From contig CAJUPO010000006.1 in assembly GCA_910588145.1 (NCBI GenBank), forward strand, positions 1 through 64,000: a stretch of 64,000 bases of DNA, read 5' to 3'. Shown one piece after another: positions 56,564-64,000 of the stretch (position 1 is the stretch's first letter; every line of letters starts with the position of its first letter). Below the pieces are notes generated by a model. It was not told where the DNA came from. It saw nothing but the letters and a program-made list of their open reading frames with translations, and ran no database searches. The position numbers and the translations under genes were made by a program. Source of the DNA: an uncultured Oscillospiraceae bacterium (lineage in GTDB: Bacteria; Bacillota; Clostridia; Oscillospirales; Ruminococcaceae).

Positions 56564-58678
56564 TTTATCTGTTTTTTTAGCTGCAAGATCAGCAAGAGCG
56601 TCTTTTCTTGAAAGATTAATTCTTCCCTGACGGTCAATTTCAACAACCTTGACAACGATTTCGTCACCAATTGAAACTACGTCTTCAACCTTTTCAACCC
56701 TTGAGTTGTCCAATTTAGAGATGTGAACCAAACCGTCTTTTCCAGGAGCAATTTCAACAAATGCGCCGAATGACATAAGTCTTACAACCCTGCCTTTATA
56801 AATTCCGCCTATTTCAGGACCGTTTGCAATAGTCTGAATGATAGAAAGCGCCTTATTGCAGTTATCCTGATCAACACCTGAAATAAATACTCCGCCTTCG
56901 TCATTTATATCGATTTTAACATCACATTCAGCAGTGATCTTCTGAATTACCTTACCGCCCTGACCAATTACTTCTCTAATTTTTTCAACATCTATCTTAG
57001 TCTGAAGCATTTTAGGAGCGTACTTATTTACTGTACCTCTTGGTTCAGGAATGGCCTTAAGCATAATTTCATCAAGAATATAGAGTCTTGCTTTTCTTGT
57101 CTTTTCAAAAGCTTCCTTTATAATTTCAATAGTAAGACCGTCAACCTTAATATCTACCTGGATAGCAGTAATACCCTTATGAGTACCGCCTACCTTGAAA
57201 TCCATATCGCCGAAAAAGTCTTCAAGACCCTGAATATCCACCATTGTCATAAATTCATCGCTGTCAGGCTTTGTTATAAGACCGCATGAAATACCTGCAA
57301 CCGGAGCCTTAATCGGAACGCCTGCGTCCATAAGAGCAAGTGTAGAACCGCATATTGAACCTTGTGATGTTGAACCGTTAGATGACAGAACTTCTGATAC
57401 AAGTCTAAGTGAATAAGGGAATTCCTCAACAGAAGGTATAACAGGTTCAAGAGCTCTTTCAGCCAAAGCGCCGTGACCTATTTCACGTCTGCCCGGTCCC
57501 CTGCTCGGCTTTGTTTCGCCAACAGAGTATGAAGGGAAGTTGTAGTGATGCATATATCTCTTTGTTTCTTCTTCATCAAGACCGTCAATTTTCTGAGCTT
57601 CACTTACCGGACCCAAAGTAGCAATTGTAAGAACCTGAGTCTGACCTCTGGTGAAAAGACCTGAACCGTGTACTCTTGGGAGTAATCCTGCTTCAGCTGC
57701 AAGAGGACGAATTTCATCAATTTGTCTTCCGTCAACACGTTTGCCTTCATAAAGCCAGTTTCTAACAATTTTCTTCTGAAGCTTATAAATACACTCGTCA
57801 ATCATACTTTCCTTTTCAGGATAAGTCTCGTCAAATTTTTCATGAATTTCATCACAAATAGGCTGAAGTCTTTCTTCACGAATATTTTTGTCGTTTGTAT
57901 CAAGAGCAAACTTAACTTTCTCGGCTGCAAATTCTTCAATTGCATCGAACATTTCATGGTCAACTTCCTGTGACTCAAACTCAAATTTCTTCTTACCAAT
58001 CTGAGCCTGAATATCGCTTATAAATGAAACCATTTTCTTGATTTCTTCATGTCCTGCCACAATAGCTTCGAGCATTTTTTCATCATCTACCTGATTAGCC
58101 CCTGCTTCGATCATAACAATCTTCTGTGCAGAACCTGCAACTGTTAGATTCAGGTCTGTTTTTCCTCTCTGTGCAAGAGTAGGATTCAGTACAATTTCAC
58201 CATCAACAAGACCAACGCTGATTCCTGCAATAGGACCATTCCACGGAATATCTGAAATTGATATAGCTATGGAAGTAGCAATCATGCCCGTGATTTCTGG
58301 TGAACAATCAGGATCAACTGCAAGAACAGTCATTACAACTGAAACATCGTTTCTCATATCCTTAGGGAAAAGCGGTCTAATAGGTCTGTCCACCATTCTT
58401 GAAGTGAGAATAGCCTTTTCAGACGGCTTGCCCTCTCTTTTGGTAAATGAACCTGGAATCTTTCCTACTGAATAGAGTCTTTCCTCATAGTCAACGGAAA
58501 GCGGGAAAAAATCTATTCCCTCTCTTGGCTTAGCGCTTGCTGTTACGTTTGCCATAACAACCGTTTCGCCGTAACGTACCCAGCATGAACCATTTGACAA
58601 TTCACAGGTTTTACCTGTTTCAACGGAAAGTTCTCTGCCGGCAAACTGCGTTTTAAATATTCTGTGATTTTCAAACAT
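56561..58678 (-). CDS. pnp: Polynucleotide phosphorylase
   Basis: The 705-residue enzyme degrades RNA with phosphate from the 3' end. It has two RNase PH modules (FFPLSVDYEERLYSVGKIPG; GPGRREIGHGALAERAL), a KH domain (VIGQGGKVIQKIT near 570) and a C-terminal S1 domain (GRVVRLMSFGAFVEIAPGKDG). GGAGG is six bases before ATG 58678; the longer frame from 58747 lies in the leader. rpsO lies just upstream, the usual bacterial order. Confidence 0.98.
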   Translation of the reverse strand: MFENHRIFKTQFAGRELSVETGKTCELSNGSCWVRYGETVVMANVTASAKPREGIDFFPLSVDYEERLYSVGKIPGSFTKREGKPSEKAILTSRMVDRPIRPLFPKDMRNDVSVVMTVLAVDPDCSPEITGMIATSIAISISDIPWNGPIAGISVGLVDGEIVLNPTLAQRGKTDLNLTVAGSAQKIVMIEAGANQVDDEKMLEAIVAGHEEIKKMVSFISDIQAQIGKKKFEFESQEVDHEMFDAIEEFAAEKVKFALDTNDKNIREERLQPICDEIHEKFDETYPEKESMIDECIYKLQKKIVRNWLYEGKRVDGRQIDEIRPLAAEAGLLPRVHGSGLFTRGQTQVLTIATLGPVSEAQKIDGLDEEETKRYMHHYNFPSYSVGETKPSRGPGRREIGHGALAERALEPVIPSVEEFPYSLRLVSEVLSSNGSTSQGSICGSTLALMDAGVPIKAPVAGISCGLITKPDSDEFMTMVDIQGLEDFFGDMDFKVGGTHKGITAIQVDIKVDGLTIEIIKEAFEKTRKARLYILDEIMLKAIPEPRGTVNKYAPKMLQTKIDVEKIREVIGQGGKVIQKITAECDVKIDINDEGGVFISGVDQDNCNKALSIIQTIANGPEIGGIYKGRVVRLMSFGAFVEIAPGKDGLVHISKLDNSRVEKVEDVVSIGDEIVVKVVEIDRQGRINLSRKDALADLAAKKTDK

Positions 58679-58794
58679 AAAATGCCTCCAATGCCCAGTA
58701 GCAGATTTAGCAATAAACCCTGAATCCCTTTTACGCAACAGATACATGGTTTAATGCTAAAGTAACTACTACCGACTTTTTACTTTCTTAAATA

Positions 58795-58832
58795 GATTTA
58801 AAAGGCAGAAAGGATTTCTCCCGACTGCCTTT
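58795..58832 (-). terminator. Terminator after rpsO
   Basis: AAAGGCAG and CTGCCTTT pair around a 16-nt loop and are followed by AAATC-type T-poor sequence on the minus strand. It probably attenuates transcription into pnp. Confidence 0.6.
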
Positions 58833-58845
58833 CATTTGGTTGAAA

Positions 58846-59112
58846 TTACTTACGGATACCAAGCTTTTCGATAGTAGCACGGTATCTGTTTATATCCTTC
58901 TTCTTGAGATAGTTAAGAAGATTACGTCTGTGACCTACCATTTTAAGAAGACCTCTTCTTGAATGGTGATCCTTCTTATGGATTTTAAGATGACCAGTAA
59001 GATCATTGATTCTTCTTGTAAGAATTGCGATCTGTACTTCCGGAGAACCTGTATCGTTCTCATGAGTCTTGTTAGCTTCAATTACAGCTGTTTTTTCTTC
59101 CTTAAGCAGCAT
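58846..59112 (-). CDS. rpsO: Ribosomal protein S15
   Basis: The 88-residue S15 protein binds 16S rRNA early in small-subunit assembly. It has [11 protein letters not shown] near residue 22, the [18 protein letters not shown] segment and the C-terminal [20 protein letters not shown] lies six bases before ATG 59112; the GTG three codons earlier overlaps that site. The leader upstream has alternative inverted repeats. Confidence 0.98.
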   Translation of the reverse strand: MLLKEEKTAVIEANKTHENDTGSPEVQIAILTRRINDLTGHLKIHKKDHHSRRGLLKMVGHRRNLLNYLKKKDINRYRATIEKLGIRK

Positions 59113-59146
59113 TTTTTTCACCTCTTTAATTATTTGCCATAACTTA

Positions 59147-59190
59147 GATTAAGGCAGGCAATTTTCCCTTAAAGGGCTTAATCCTTAATC
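59147..59190 (-). promoter_or_regulatory. rpsO leader with alternative pairing elements
   Basis: In the RNA, GATTAAG occurs twice in tandem (complement at 59177-59183 and 59184-59190). Each copy can pair with a downstream CTTAATC (complement at 59148-59154). Between them a CCCTT/AAGGG hairpin lies at 59166-59176. Only one copy can pair at a time, which is a simple two-state layout suited to S15 autoregulation. Confidence 0.5.
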
Positions 59191-59210
59191 CATGTAAATG
59201 ACCGTTTAAC

Positions 59211-59239
59211 ATTATACCATATTTTTTCTTAATTGTAAA
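59211..59239 (-). promoter_or_regulatory. Promoter of rpsO
   Basis: On the minus strand TTTACA (59234-59239) and TATAAT (59211-59216) are 17 bp apart. Confidence 0.8.
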
Positions 59240-59253
59240 GACTTTTTTTAAAT

Positions 59254-60177
59254 TTATGATATAGTTTTTCCTTTTTTTGTTTTTTTACTTTCTATTGGTT
59301 TTTCTTTACCGCCCATATCCGTAAATATAGTTTCATCGTCCTCATCATCTTCAGAAAACTCGTCCAGTTCCGGATTAACCTCGCCTCGTTCTTCATAGTA
59401 AGGATTAATAACATATTTCTGAATTACCGGATAAGAGTTAAAGCATACAATAAATGCGATAAAAGCTGCCGGAACGAAAGGCAGAAGCATTAAAAAACTC
59501 AAATTAAATATTATCAGAACGGTAAATGCAAGTATTATTGCCGCACTGATAACAAGAGTCAGAAAATTTTTTTTAAAAGCAATAAAAGAAAGCGCCAGTG
59601 AATTTTTAATAACATTTTTAAAAGAAATATCAGTTGCCACAATCATAAGATAAGCGTAAAAATTCATCATGATAAGCACAATAGCAATACTTACTGATAT
59701 AATAAACGGAATCCATATCATTTTATTATCATAAGTTTTTGCCAGATTAGGATAAACATACATGGCAGAAGAAATTGAAATAATAAAAACTATATCTATA
59801 ATACCCACTGCCAAGGATTTTTTATAGTTATCTGTAAAGCTTTTTTTAAAATCCGTCAAGATAAAAGCGTGTTTTTCAAGTGTGTAATTACGGAGGATCT
59901 TCATCATTGCCGCTGTCGCCGGACCAATTATAAGCGCAAATGCAGCCATACAGATAAGAACAACCGCAATACAAAGCTTAAGATTTGACATATTAAAAAA
60001 CGCATACAAAGCGATAATCAACGGAATAAAAGCACAGGAATACAGCATATTCACCTGTATAATCTTCCAGAACTTCCTAAAAAGAATCTGAAAGAATCTG
60101 GCAATTCCTTTCTTTTTGGGTTCATCTTTTGGGATCCCTGCACCAGAACTTTCATAATTTGAACTAAAAAAGCCCAT
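59254..60177 (-). CDS. YesL-like (DUF624-type) membrane protein
   Basis: The 307-residue protein has about six hydrophobic segments (from residue 45 to 255) and an acidic tail, ELDEFSEDDEDDE, and then a basic end, KKTKKGK. The membrane part resembles the YesL/DUF624 group. GAGGAG lies twelve bases upstream of the ATG. The closest neighbour upstream is the SpoIIM-like gene, 16 bp away. Function unknown. Confidence 0.55.
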   Translation of the reverse strand: MGFFSSNYESSGAGIPKDEPKKKGIARFFQILFRKFWKIIQVNMLYSCAFIPLIIALYAFFNMSNLKLCIAVVLICMAAFALIIGPATAAMMKILRNYTLEKHAFILTDFKKSFTDNYKKSLAVGIIDIVFIISISSAMYVYPNLAKTYDNKMIWIPFIISVSIAIVLIMMNFYAYLMIVATDISFKNVIKNSLALSFIAFKKNFLTLVISAAIILAFTVLIIFNLSFLMLLPFVPAAFIAFIVCFNSYPVIQKYVINPYYEERGEVNPELDEFSEDDEDDETIFTDMGGKEKPIESKKTKKGKTIS

Positions 60178-60193
60178 TAATTTTATACACTCC

Positions 60194-60817
60194 TCAATTT
60201 TTAGGTATTAATAAACCATCCAATAGACCTGTTAATACGCTATCGGCTGCTGAAATAATCAATGAAAATAAAATCAGCACTGCAAATCTCAGACAATACA
60301 GCTTTATTTCCGGTCTTACTTCCGTATCATTCTGCTTTCCAACGGCAAATCTGAAAAAATGATTTGAAAATCTCACTGATTCCCTTGCCCCCATGATAAG
60401 TATAAAAGAACTTATAAGAACAAAAGGCACCAGCATCACAAGGTTTACTGCTGCTCCCCTTGCGCCGTAATTAAGATAAACAGCCGAAGCTGATATTCCG
60501 GAAACCACGCCCTTTAAAATAATTGTTCCGACTGCAATAGGCTGTCCTATTGCAAAAAAACCTGAAATAAACTGCAAAAGCAATATTATTATCATTGGTT
60601 TTAAAGAACATAAAAATAATTCTGCTGTTGTTTTTTTAGAATAATTCCTTATAAACTCATAAAACATTGAATCCGGAGATGAAAAAACATCGTCTTTGCC
60701 CATACAAACCATCAGGGTACCTGCTATTGCCCCTGCAAGAAGTAAAATCATCAGAATAAATATACTTAATTTTCTTTTCTGAGAACTGCTGAGTTTAATG
60801 TTTTCAATTGCCTTCAT
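60194..60817 (-). CDS. SpoIIM-like membrane protein
   Basis: The 207-residue protein has about five membrane helices, with FFAIGQPIAVGTIILKGVVSG and FVLISSFILIMGARES as strongly conserved-looking stretches. This topology and size fit stage II sporulation protein M, part of the engulfment complex with SpoIID and SpoIIP. Sequence similarity is by eye and moderate. ATG 60817 has AAAGGA eight bases upstream; an ATG inside that site is rejected. Confidence 0.6.
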   Translation of the reverse strand: MKAIENIKLSSSQKRKLSIFILMILLLAGAIAGTLMVCMGKDDVFSSPDSMFYEFIRNYSKKTTAELFLCSLKPMIIILLLQFISGFFAIGQPIAVGTIILKGVVSGISASAVYLNYGARGAAVNLVMLVPFVLISSFILIMGARESVRFSNHFFRFAVGKQNDTEVRPEIKLYCLRFAVLILFSLIISAADSVLTGLLDGLLIPKN

Positions 60818-60885
60818 ATAAACCATCCTTTTTTATGGGACATACCCCTTTTTTTTAAGGATATGCTGGTTTATATGTTTTTAGA

Positions 60886-61686
60886 CTATTTTGAAAGCTC
60901 GTAAGCTCTCTTTGTACAAGCTTGTGACGCTTTGGATACTACTTCAGTAAGATTTCCTTTATACAGCTCATCAAGCCCCGCCAGTGTAGTGCCTCCAGGT
61001 GAAGATACCATCTTAATAAGCTCATCAAGGGAATATCCGGAATCAGTAATCATCTTAGCTGATCCGATAAGGCTCTGACAGAAAAGCCTTACAGCAGTGT
61101 CCTGATTTATTCCCTCACCTACAGCATAATCAATGAATCCCTTAGCATAAAGATAAATAAAAGCCGGACTGCTGCCGTTAACGGCAATAATTTCTTTCAT
61201 TTTATTTTCCGGTACAATTTCAGCTTTTCCGCATTTTTCAAAAATATTAAAGACAAAATCAAATTCCTCATCTGAAACCGGTTCAGGCTTTGCAAGAGCA
61301 GAAGCACCCTCATTAAGCAGAAGCGGTGTGTTAGGCATAACAATAACAGACTTTGTATTTTCTCCCGTTATGCTCTTGATAAAGCTGCTGCTTATACCTG
61401 CGGCAATAGAAACAAAAACCGTTTCAGAATCAACAAATTCTGCAACAGATTTAAGAACATCCTCCATGACCTGGGGTTTTACAGCAAGAAAAACATACTT
61501 GCAAACTGAAACAATTTCTCCTGCATCCTTGCATATTTTAATTCCAAGCTGCTGAAGACTGCCGGTTTTAGCTGAATCCGGATCAGCCGTATAAAGTTCT
61601 ATGTTCTCTTTCAAAGAACTTTCAAGAATCCCTTTCATTATAGCTGTACCCATATTTCCGGCGCCGATAAATCCAACCTTTGTCAT
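60886..61686 (-). CDS. proC: Pyrroline-5-carboxylate reductase
   Basis: The 266-residue enzyme makes proline, using NAD(P)H. Its N-terminal Rossmann motif is GFIGAGNMGTAIMKG, with VFLAVKPQVMEDVL in the middle, MPNTPLLLNEGASAL, and a C-terminal VSSPGGTTLAGLDEL. ATG 61686 has AAAGGAA upstream at a somewhat long distance; the longer frame from 61743 overlaps the promoter. Genes proA and proB are not present. Confidence 0.96.
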   Translation of the reverse strand: MTKVGFIGAGNMGTAIMKGILESSLKENIELYTADPDSAKTGSLQQLGIKICKDAGEIVSVCKYVFLAVKPQVMEDVLKSVAEFVDSETVFVSIAAGISSSFIKSITGENTKSVIVMPNTPLLLNEGASALAKPEPVSDEEFDFVFNIFEKCGKAEIVPENKMKEIIAVNGSSPAFIYLYAKGFIDYAVGEGINQDTAVRLFCQSLIGSAKMITDSGYSLDELIKMVSSPGGTTLAGLDELYKGNLTEVVSKASQACTKRAYELSK

Positions 61687-61731
61687 AAATACAACATTTC
61701 CTTTCATAAAAAAATAAAAATCACTTGTATA

Positions 61732-61760
61732 ATTATAACTCAAAAAAAGTAAAATAACAA
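61732..61760 (-). promoter_or_regulatory. Promoter of proC inside an inverted repeat
   Basis: TTGTTA (61755-61760) and TATAAT (61732-61737), 17 bp apart on the minus strand, lie in the loop region between AAAAATCACTTGT (61716-61728) and ACAAGTGATTTTT (61757-61769). Confidence 0.6.
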
Positions 61761-61794
61761 GTGATTTTTAAACTATTTTATATAAATTCGGATA

Positions 61795-62421
61795 TTATGC
61801 CGCTTTTATGCTATTGTCTCCTACTATCTTGCTGTAAGTTATAAGTATTACCGGCATAATGATTATAAGCAGCGGAATATCTGCTGCAAGCTGGAGAAGA
61901 TTTTTAACAATTCTTGCCGCAACTGCTGTTCCGAACGCTTGTCTTGGAATAAATCCATAATGCATATTTGCGGAAGTATTTATTAACAGATTGATAATAA
62001 TTACATCAAGAAGTCTTGCAGCTATTACCCTAATCGTTAATTCAGTCATTTTCCTGCCTTTTTTGGCATTAATTTTAGAAATATTTCCCCATTTCTGATA
62101 AAGCACTATTCCGTATATCAGTCCCTGGAACATTCCGATAAGAGTATACAGCGGCAGAAATGCAGTGCTGGGATGAACAATAAATCCTAAAATATCACAT
62201 ATTCCGCCTGCAAAAAAGCTGATTGTCGGACCGTACAGCATTCCGATTGCAGCAATTGCAATAAATGCAAAATTGATTTTGGCAAATGGTATTTCAATTG
62301 TATACGTTTCAATAATCATTGAAGCCGCCAATAAAATACCAGTGGTCACAATACAGGTTATTTTTTCTTTTCCCGTAATTTCCCTGAGTGACTGCCTGAA
62401 CAAACCTAAAAATTTTTTCAT
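61795..62421 (-). CDS. folT: Folate ECF transporter S-component (FolT-like)
   Basis: The 208-residue protein has about six membrane helices (from residue 20 on, with AAIGMLYGPTISFFAGGICDILGF being the typical S-component loop). It matches the folate-family S-components. ATG 62421 has AGGAGG eight bases before it, in the SD-hairpin of the riboswitch. It lacks its own ATPases but can use the ecfA1-ecfA2-ecfT module at 37-39 kb. The adjacent THF riboswitch supports folate as substrate. Confidence 0.88.
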   Translation of the reverse strand: MKKFLGLFRQSLREITGKEKITCIVTTGILLAASMIIETYTIEIPFAKINFAFIAIAAIGMLYGPTISFFAGGICDILGFIVHPSTAFLPLYTLIGMFQGLIYGIVLYQKWGNISKINAKKGRKMTELTIRVIAARLLDVIIINLLINTSANMHYGFIPRQAFGTAVAARIVKNLLQLAADIPLLIIIMPVILITYSKIVGDNSIKAA

Positions 62422-62428
62422 AAAAATA

Positions 62429-62456
62429 CCTCCTTTGCTGACGTGCACAAAGGAGG
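62429..62456 (-). promoter_or_regulatory. Hairpin sequestering the folT ribosome binding site
   Basis: CCTCCTTTG (62429-62437) and CAAAGGAGG (62448-62456) form a 9-bp perfect stem with a 10-nt loop. The AGGAGG of the folT Shine-Dalgarno site lies in the stem, the expected OFF-state element for a translational riboswitch. Confidence 0.8.
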
Positions 62457-62464
62457 CATGAAGT

Positions 62465-62580
62465 GTTAAACTTCCCTTTATGCATTCAGCGGGTGCGGAA
62501 ACAGCACCGCAAGTTAACACTTTTCGTCCCGACAGCAACTCCCCGTCTGCCGAGCACTTTACGCACTGTTTCCTACTCTG
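62465..62580 (-). ncRNA. THF riboswitch (candidate) upstream of folT
   Basis: The minus strand carries AGAGTAGG, a GTGCG(T)AAAGTG segment, GGGACGAAAAGT and GGTGCTGTTTCCGCACCCGC, which match the layout of known tetrahydrofolate riboswitches in Firmicutes. GGAAACAG (near 62563) can pair with CTGTTTCC (near 62498). AGTGTTAACTT (near 62518) can pair with AAGTTTAACACT further on. Judged by eye; the consensus was not run. Confidence 0.75.
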
Positions 62581-62611
62581 ATTGCTTATATTCGTATGTT
62601 TTCCGATTCAA

Positions 62612-63574
62612 TCAAAATGCGATTTCATCGGCTATATGATAAAGCTCGTTCTGGAACGGCTTTTTCATAGCTAAAGCTTCCTGGATATCAAAATCCACAA
62701 TTTCACTTTTCTGCATACCAACAACACGATTGCCGATACCCTGAGATAAAAGATCAACTGCATAATAGCCCATCTGACTTGCCACAACTCTGTCCCTTAC
62801 AGTAGGCGAACCGCCTCTCTGAACATGACCGAGAATAGTTGTTCTTGCTTCAATTCCTGTCTTTTCCTGAAGTGTTCTTGCGATATCATCAGCATGACCG
62901 ACACCTTCAGAAACAATTATAATAAAATGCTGTTTTCCTGTTTTTCTTGATTCAAGCATTTTTTTAGCTACATCATCAAGATTATATGGAATTTCGCTTG
63001 TAATTACATAAGTTGCACCGCACGCAACGCCTGTATTAAGAGCAATATAACCTGCTCCTCTGCCCATTACCTCAACAACGCTGCATCTGTCGTGTGACTG
63101 GGATGTATCTCTAAGCTTGTCAACCATTTCCATGGCTGTATTCATAGCTGTATCATATCCGATTGTATAATCAGTACATGAAATATCGTTATCGATTGTA
63201 CCAGGCAGACCAACGCACAGAATGCCCTTCGATGAGAGATCGGCAGCTCCTCTGAATGAACCGTCTCCTCCGATTACTACAATACCTTCAAGACCGAGTT
63301 CTTCACATTTTTCCTTAGCCTTCTGAACGCCCTCTTCAGTTCTGAATTCAGGACATCTTGCAGTATAAAGCATTGTACCGCCTATCTGGATAATATCAGA
63401 AACGCTGCGTTCATTCATTTCAAAAACGTCACCGTTAATAAGACCGTTATATCCTCTGCGGATACCGTACACCTGCATTCCCTTTCTAATAGCTGCTCTT
63501 ACAACTGCTCGAACTGCAGCATTCATACCCGGAGCGTCTCCTCCGCTGGTCAATACACCAATTTTCTTAAGCAT
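62612..63574 (-). CDS. pfkA: ATP-dependent 6-phosphofructokinase
   Basis: The 320-residue glycolytic enzyme has GVLTSGGDAPGMNAAVR at the N-terminus, VIGGDGSFRGA near residue 100, the catalytic GTIDNDISCTDYTIGYDTA near 124 (Asp127-type base) and HVQRGGSPT near 249. TAGGAG lies seven bases before ATG 63574. The next gene upstream is dnaE, a very common Firmicutes neighbour. Confidence 0.97.
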   Translation of the reverse strand: MLKKIGVLTSGGDAPGMNAAVRAVVRAAIRKGMQVYGIRRGYNGLINGDVFEMNERSVSDIIQIGGTMLYTARCPEFRTEEGVQKAKEKCEELGLEGIVVIGGDGSFRGAADLSSKGILCVGLPGTIDNDISCTDYTIGYDTAMNTAMEMVDKLRDTSQSHDRCSVVEVMGRGAGYIALNTGVACGATYVITSEIPYNLDDVAKKMLESRKTGKQHFIIIVSEGVGHADDIARTLQEKTGIEARTTILGHVQRGGSPTVRDRVVASQMGYYAVDLLSQGIGNRVVGMQKSEIVDFDIQEALAMKKPFQNELYHIADEIAF

Positions 63575-63622
63575 ATTAAAACTCCTATCCGCCATTAAGC
63601 ATTTTTTTCAATACCATATATT

Positions 63623-63650
63623 ATTTTACTACATTTCAGATTTTTGTCAA
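63623..63650 (-). promoter_or_regulatory. Promoter of pfkA
   Basis: TTGACA (63645-63650) and TAAAAT (63623-63628) are 16 bp apart on the minus strand, about 50 bp before the pfkA start. Confidence 0.65.
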
Positions 63651-63707
63651 GTAATTTTCAATAAAATAACCCAAAGTTTAAAAAAATATTCATAAAATCT
63701 AAAATTA

Positions 63708-64000
63708 TCAGTCAATAAGACCTATTTTGTCACACCCAACTGTACTAATCAGTCTTTCGATAAGCTCTTCTGTAAGATTTATACCTATTATGTTTTTAGG
63801 ACGAACATATTTTTTCAGATCTGTTACATAAAAACATACTTCACGCTTTCCAGGATACTCAGACATAACTGTAATCAGCTTACTAAATATTTCTTTTTCA
63901 GCAGAATTAATTTTTATGCACAGACGTTTTGATTTAATGATGCTGTTAAATTCTTCCTCATCAAACAAATTATCACAAATCAAAGAAAAGGAACCCGAAG
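63708..64000 (-). CDS. dnaE: DNA polymerase III alpha subunit, C-terminal end (partial)
   Basis: The frame is open to the right edge and encodes the last 96 or so residues of a larger protein. SLICDNLFDEEEF, a RLCIKINSAEKEIF segment and the ending LTEELIERLISTVGC resemble the C-terminal OB/tail domain of DnaE replicative polymerases. Adjacency to pfkA supports it. No start is expected here; the TTG seen at 63983 is internal. Confidence 0.7.
   Translation of the reverse strand, partial: SGSFSLICDNLFDEEEFNSIIKSKRLCIKINSAEKEIFSKLITVMSEYPGKREVCFYVTDLKKYVRPKNIIGINLTEELIERLISTVGCDKIGLID

Overview
The window is AT-rich chromosomal DNA from an endospore-forming, low-GC Gram-positive anaerobe. Most likely it is a member of the class Clostridia in the Ruminococcaceae/Oscillospiraceae neighbourhood; this is inferred from gene content, and no 16S gene is present. 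The indicators are the spoIIGA-sigE-sigG sporulation cluster, SpoVB-like and SpoIIM-like proteins, a T-box upstream of alaS, a THF riboswitch upstream of a folate ECF S-component, ClpE and MecA-like proteins, an F-type ATP synthase with Na+-type c-subunit residues, and FeoB iron transport. I see no phage, insertion sequence, CRISPR array or defence island. It is mostly conserved housekeeping DNA, and the interest lies in altered proteins and RNA leaders.

Layout. 0.1-1.2 kb (+): a feoB lacking its whole GTPase half. 1.2-10.8 kb (-): a T-box-controlled operon running alaS, HIT protein, comEC-like, holA, rnmV, then an MBOAT O-acyltransferase and a DHHW protein. 10.8-13.0 kb (-): a class B penicillin-binding protein whose ribosome binding site lies in a perfect hairpin, and dtd. 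13.0-20.1 kb (-): the ATP synthase operon atpI-B-E-F-H-A-G-D-C with internal RNA hairpins. 20.2-22.7 kb (-): spoIIGA-sigE-sigG behind a promoter with a 22-bp spacer. 22.7-27.2 kb (-): DUF951 protein, prfA, Sua5/TsaC-type synthase, coaE and an M18 aminopeptidase. 27.3-28.7 kb (+): an unrecognised 128-residue protein and a two-S1-domain protein. 28.8-43.9 kb (-): one long run, ruvC-ruvA-ruvB-glmM-methyltransferase-ecfA1-ecfA2-ecfT-yfhO-truA-DUF5711-CvpA-like-clpE.

44-56.5 kb has mixed strands: pheA, an SDR, a PrsA/SurA-like lipoprotein, a full feoB with a fused Cys-rich tail, tRNA-Gly, a DUF4015-like protein, a MecA-like adaptor, rpe, a SpoVB-like flippase, a DacF-like protein lacking catalytic residues, and a metallophosphoesterase. 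56.5-64 kb (-): pnp, rpsO, a YesL-like protein, a SpoIIM-like protein, proC, folT with its riboswitch, pfkA, and the 3' end of dnaE running off the edge.

Links between regions: the ecfA1-ecfA2-ecfT energising module at 37-39 kb can power the folate S-component at 62 kb. The MecA-like adaptor at 51 kb could serve a Clp ATPase such as the one at 29 kb. An intact FeoB at 48 kb makes the broken copy at the left edge dispensable. Gene starts were moved from the longest open frame wherever a Shine-Dalgarno sequence and the family's usual length agreed on another codon.
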